A stretch of 22,232 nucleotides of DNA from contig CANDYO010000007.1 in the NCBI GenBank assembly GCA_947424995.1, positions 1 through 22,232 of the forward strand. The letters run 5' to 3'. The stretch comes from Rickettsiales bacterium (GTDB lineage: Bacteria; Pseudomonadota; Alphaproteobacteria; Rickettsiales; CANDYO01). The first letter of the stretch is position 1. The number at the start of each line of letters is the position of its first letter. Made by a program: the position numbers and the translations under genes. A model generated the notes under the pieces. It made no database searches. It had not been told where the DNA came from and saw only the letters and a program-made list of their open reading frames with translations. Positions 22,069-22,232 of this stretch are shown in pieces.

Positions 22069-22232
22069 GGATATAATAATATCTTCATTAATGATTGGTT
22101 AATTCAAGGATCTAGCGCAACAAAAAGTTTATAACAAAGCATCACTAGTGGTGATAAAGATATTTTCTTGGCATAGTTGCTAAAAGAAAATTCGCAGATT
22201 AAATGGGTCAAGGCAACTTTAGTTCCTGCGAA
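22069..22232 (+). pseudogene. possible decayed gene fragment
   Basis: After the surf1 stop, one frame reads as plausible protein but is broken by TAA (22132 region) and TAG (about 22174). The segments include NNIFINDWLIQGSSATKSL, then QSITSGDKDIFLA, then LLKENSQIKWVKATLVPA running off the edge. Both stops could have come from glutamine codons by single C-to-T changes. No ATG opens the frame. I do not recognise the protein, and chance open sequence remains possible. Confidence 0.25.

Overview
The window is AT-rich chromosomal DNA that reads like a bacterium of the order Rickettsiales, most likely a Rickettsiaceae endosymbiont near but not inside the classical Rickettsia genus. Pointers are the truB-rpsO-pnp, engB-argB-like and ftsW-murG blocks, a SURF1 protein and CGFS glutaredoxin of alphaproteobacterial type, and intergenic DNA filled with palindromic elements. 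The genus is an inference from gene content and style; no search was possible.

Layout. Positions 1-174 hold the N-terminal part of an unrecognised gene on the minus strand. Divergent from it is dusB (507-1478). A long minus-strand run follows, listed in transcription order: fabD (7798-6863), trxA (6806-6489), the signal recognition particle RNA ffs (about 6427-6340), dnaX (6313-4751), a class 3 lipase (4681-3647), an MscS channel (3577-2663) and a duplicated cysteine-repeat protein of unknown function (2583-1702). From 8159 a plus-strand translation/RNA-decay block runs truB, rpsO, pnp, engB and an ArgB-like protein with a degraded active site (to 13302). Next come ftsW-murG (13552-15769) for division and peptidoglycan, a possible 42-codon ORF (16059-16187), a DAACS-family symporter lacking ion and substrate residues (16247-17425), an MFS transporter on the minus strand (18928-17684), a minus-strand proB-rsfS-rlmH operon (20809-19217), and a plus-strand grxD-surf1 pair (21002-22056). 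The last 170 bases carry an open frame broken by two stops.

The gene-poor stretches are mostly occupied by one kind of object: seven imperfect palindromes of about 125-150 bp (six of one family, one of a related type) in nearly every large intergenic gap and never inside a recognised gene. The family has two GC-rich hairpin arms that keep pairing while changing sequence, an AT-rich core bounded by CCAGTT/AACTGG, and a short core sequence that is flipped in some copies relative to conserved flanks. This repeat system, the inactive-looking ArgB homologue and the cysteine-repeat protein are the least ordinary items here. Gaps over 300 bp: 175-506 holds element 1 and nothing else clear; 7799-8158 holds element 3 and a weak truB promoter; 15770-16246 holds element 5 and the small ORF.
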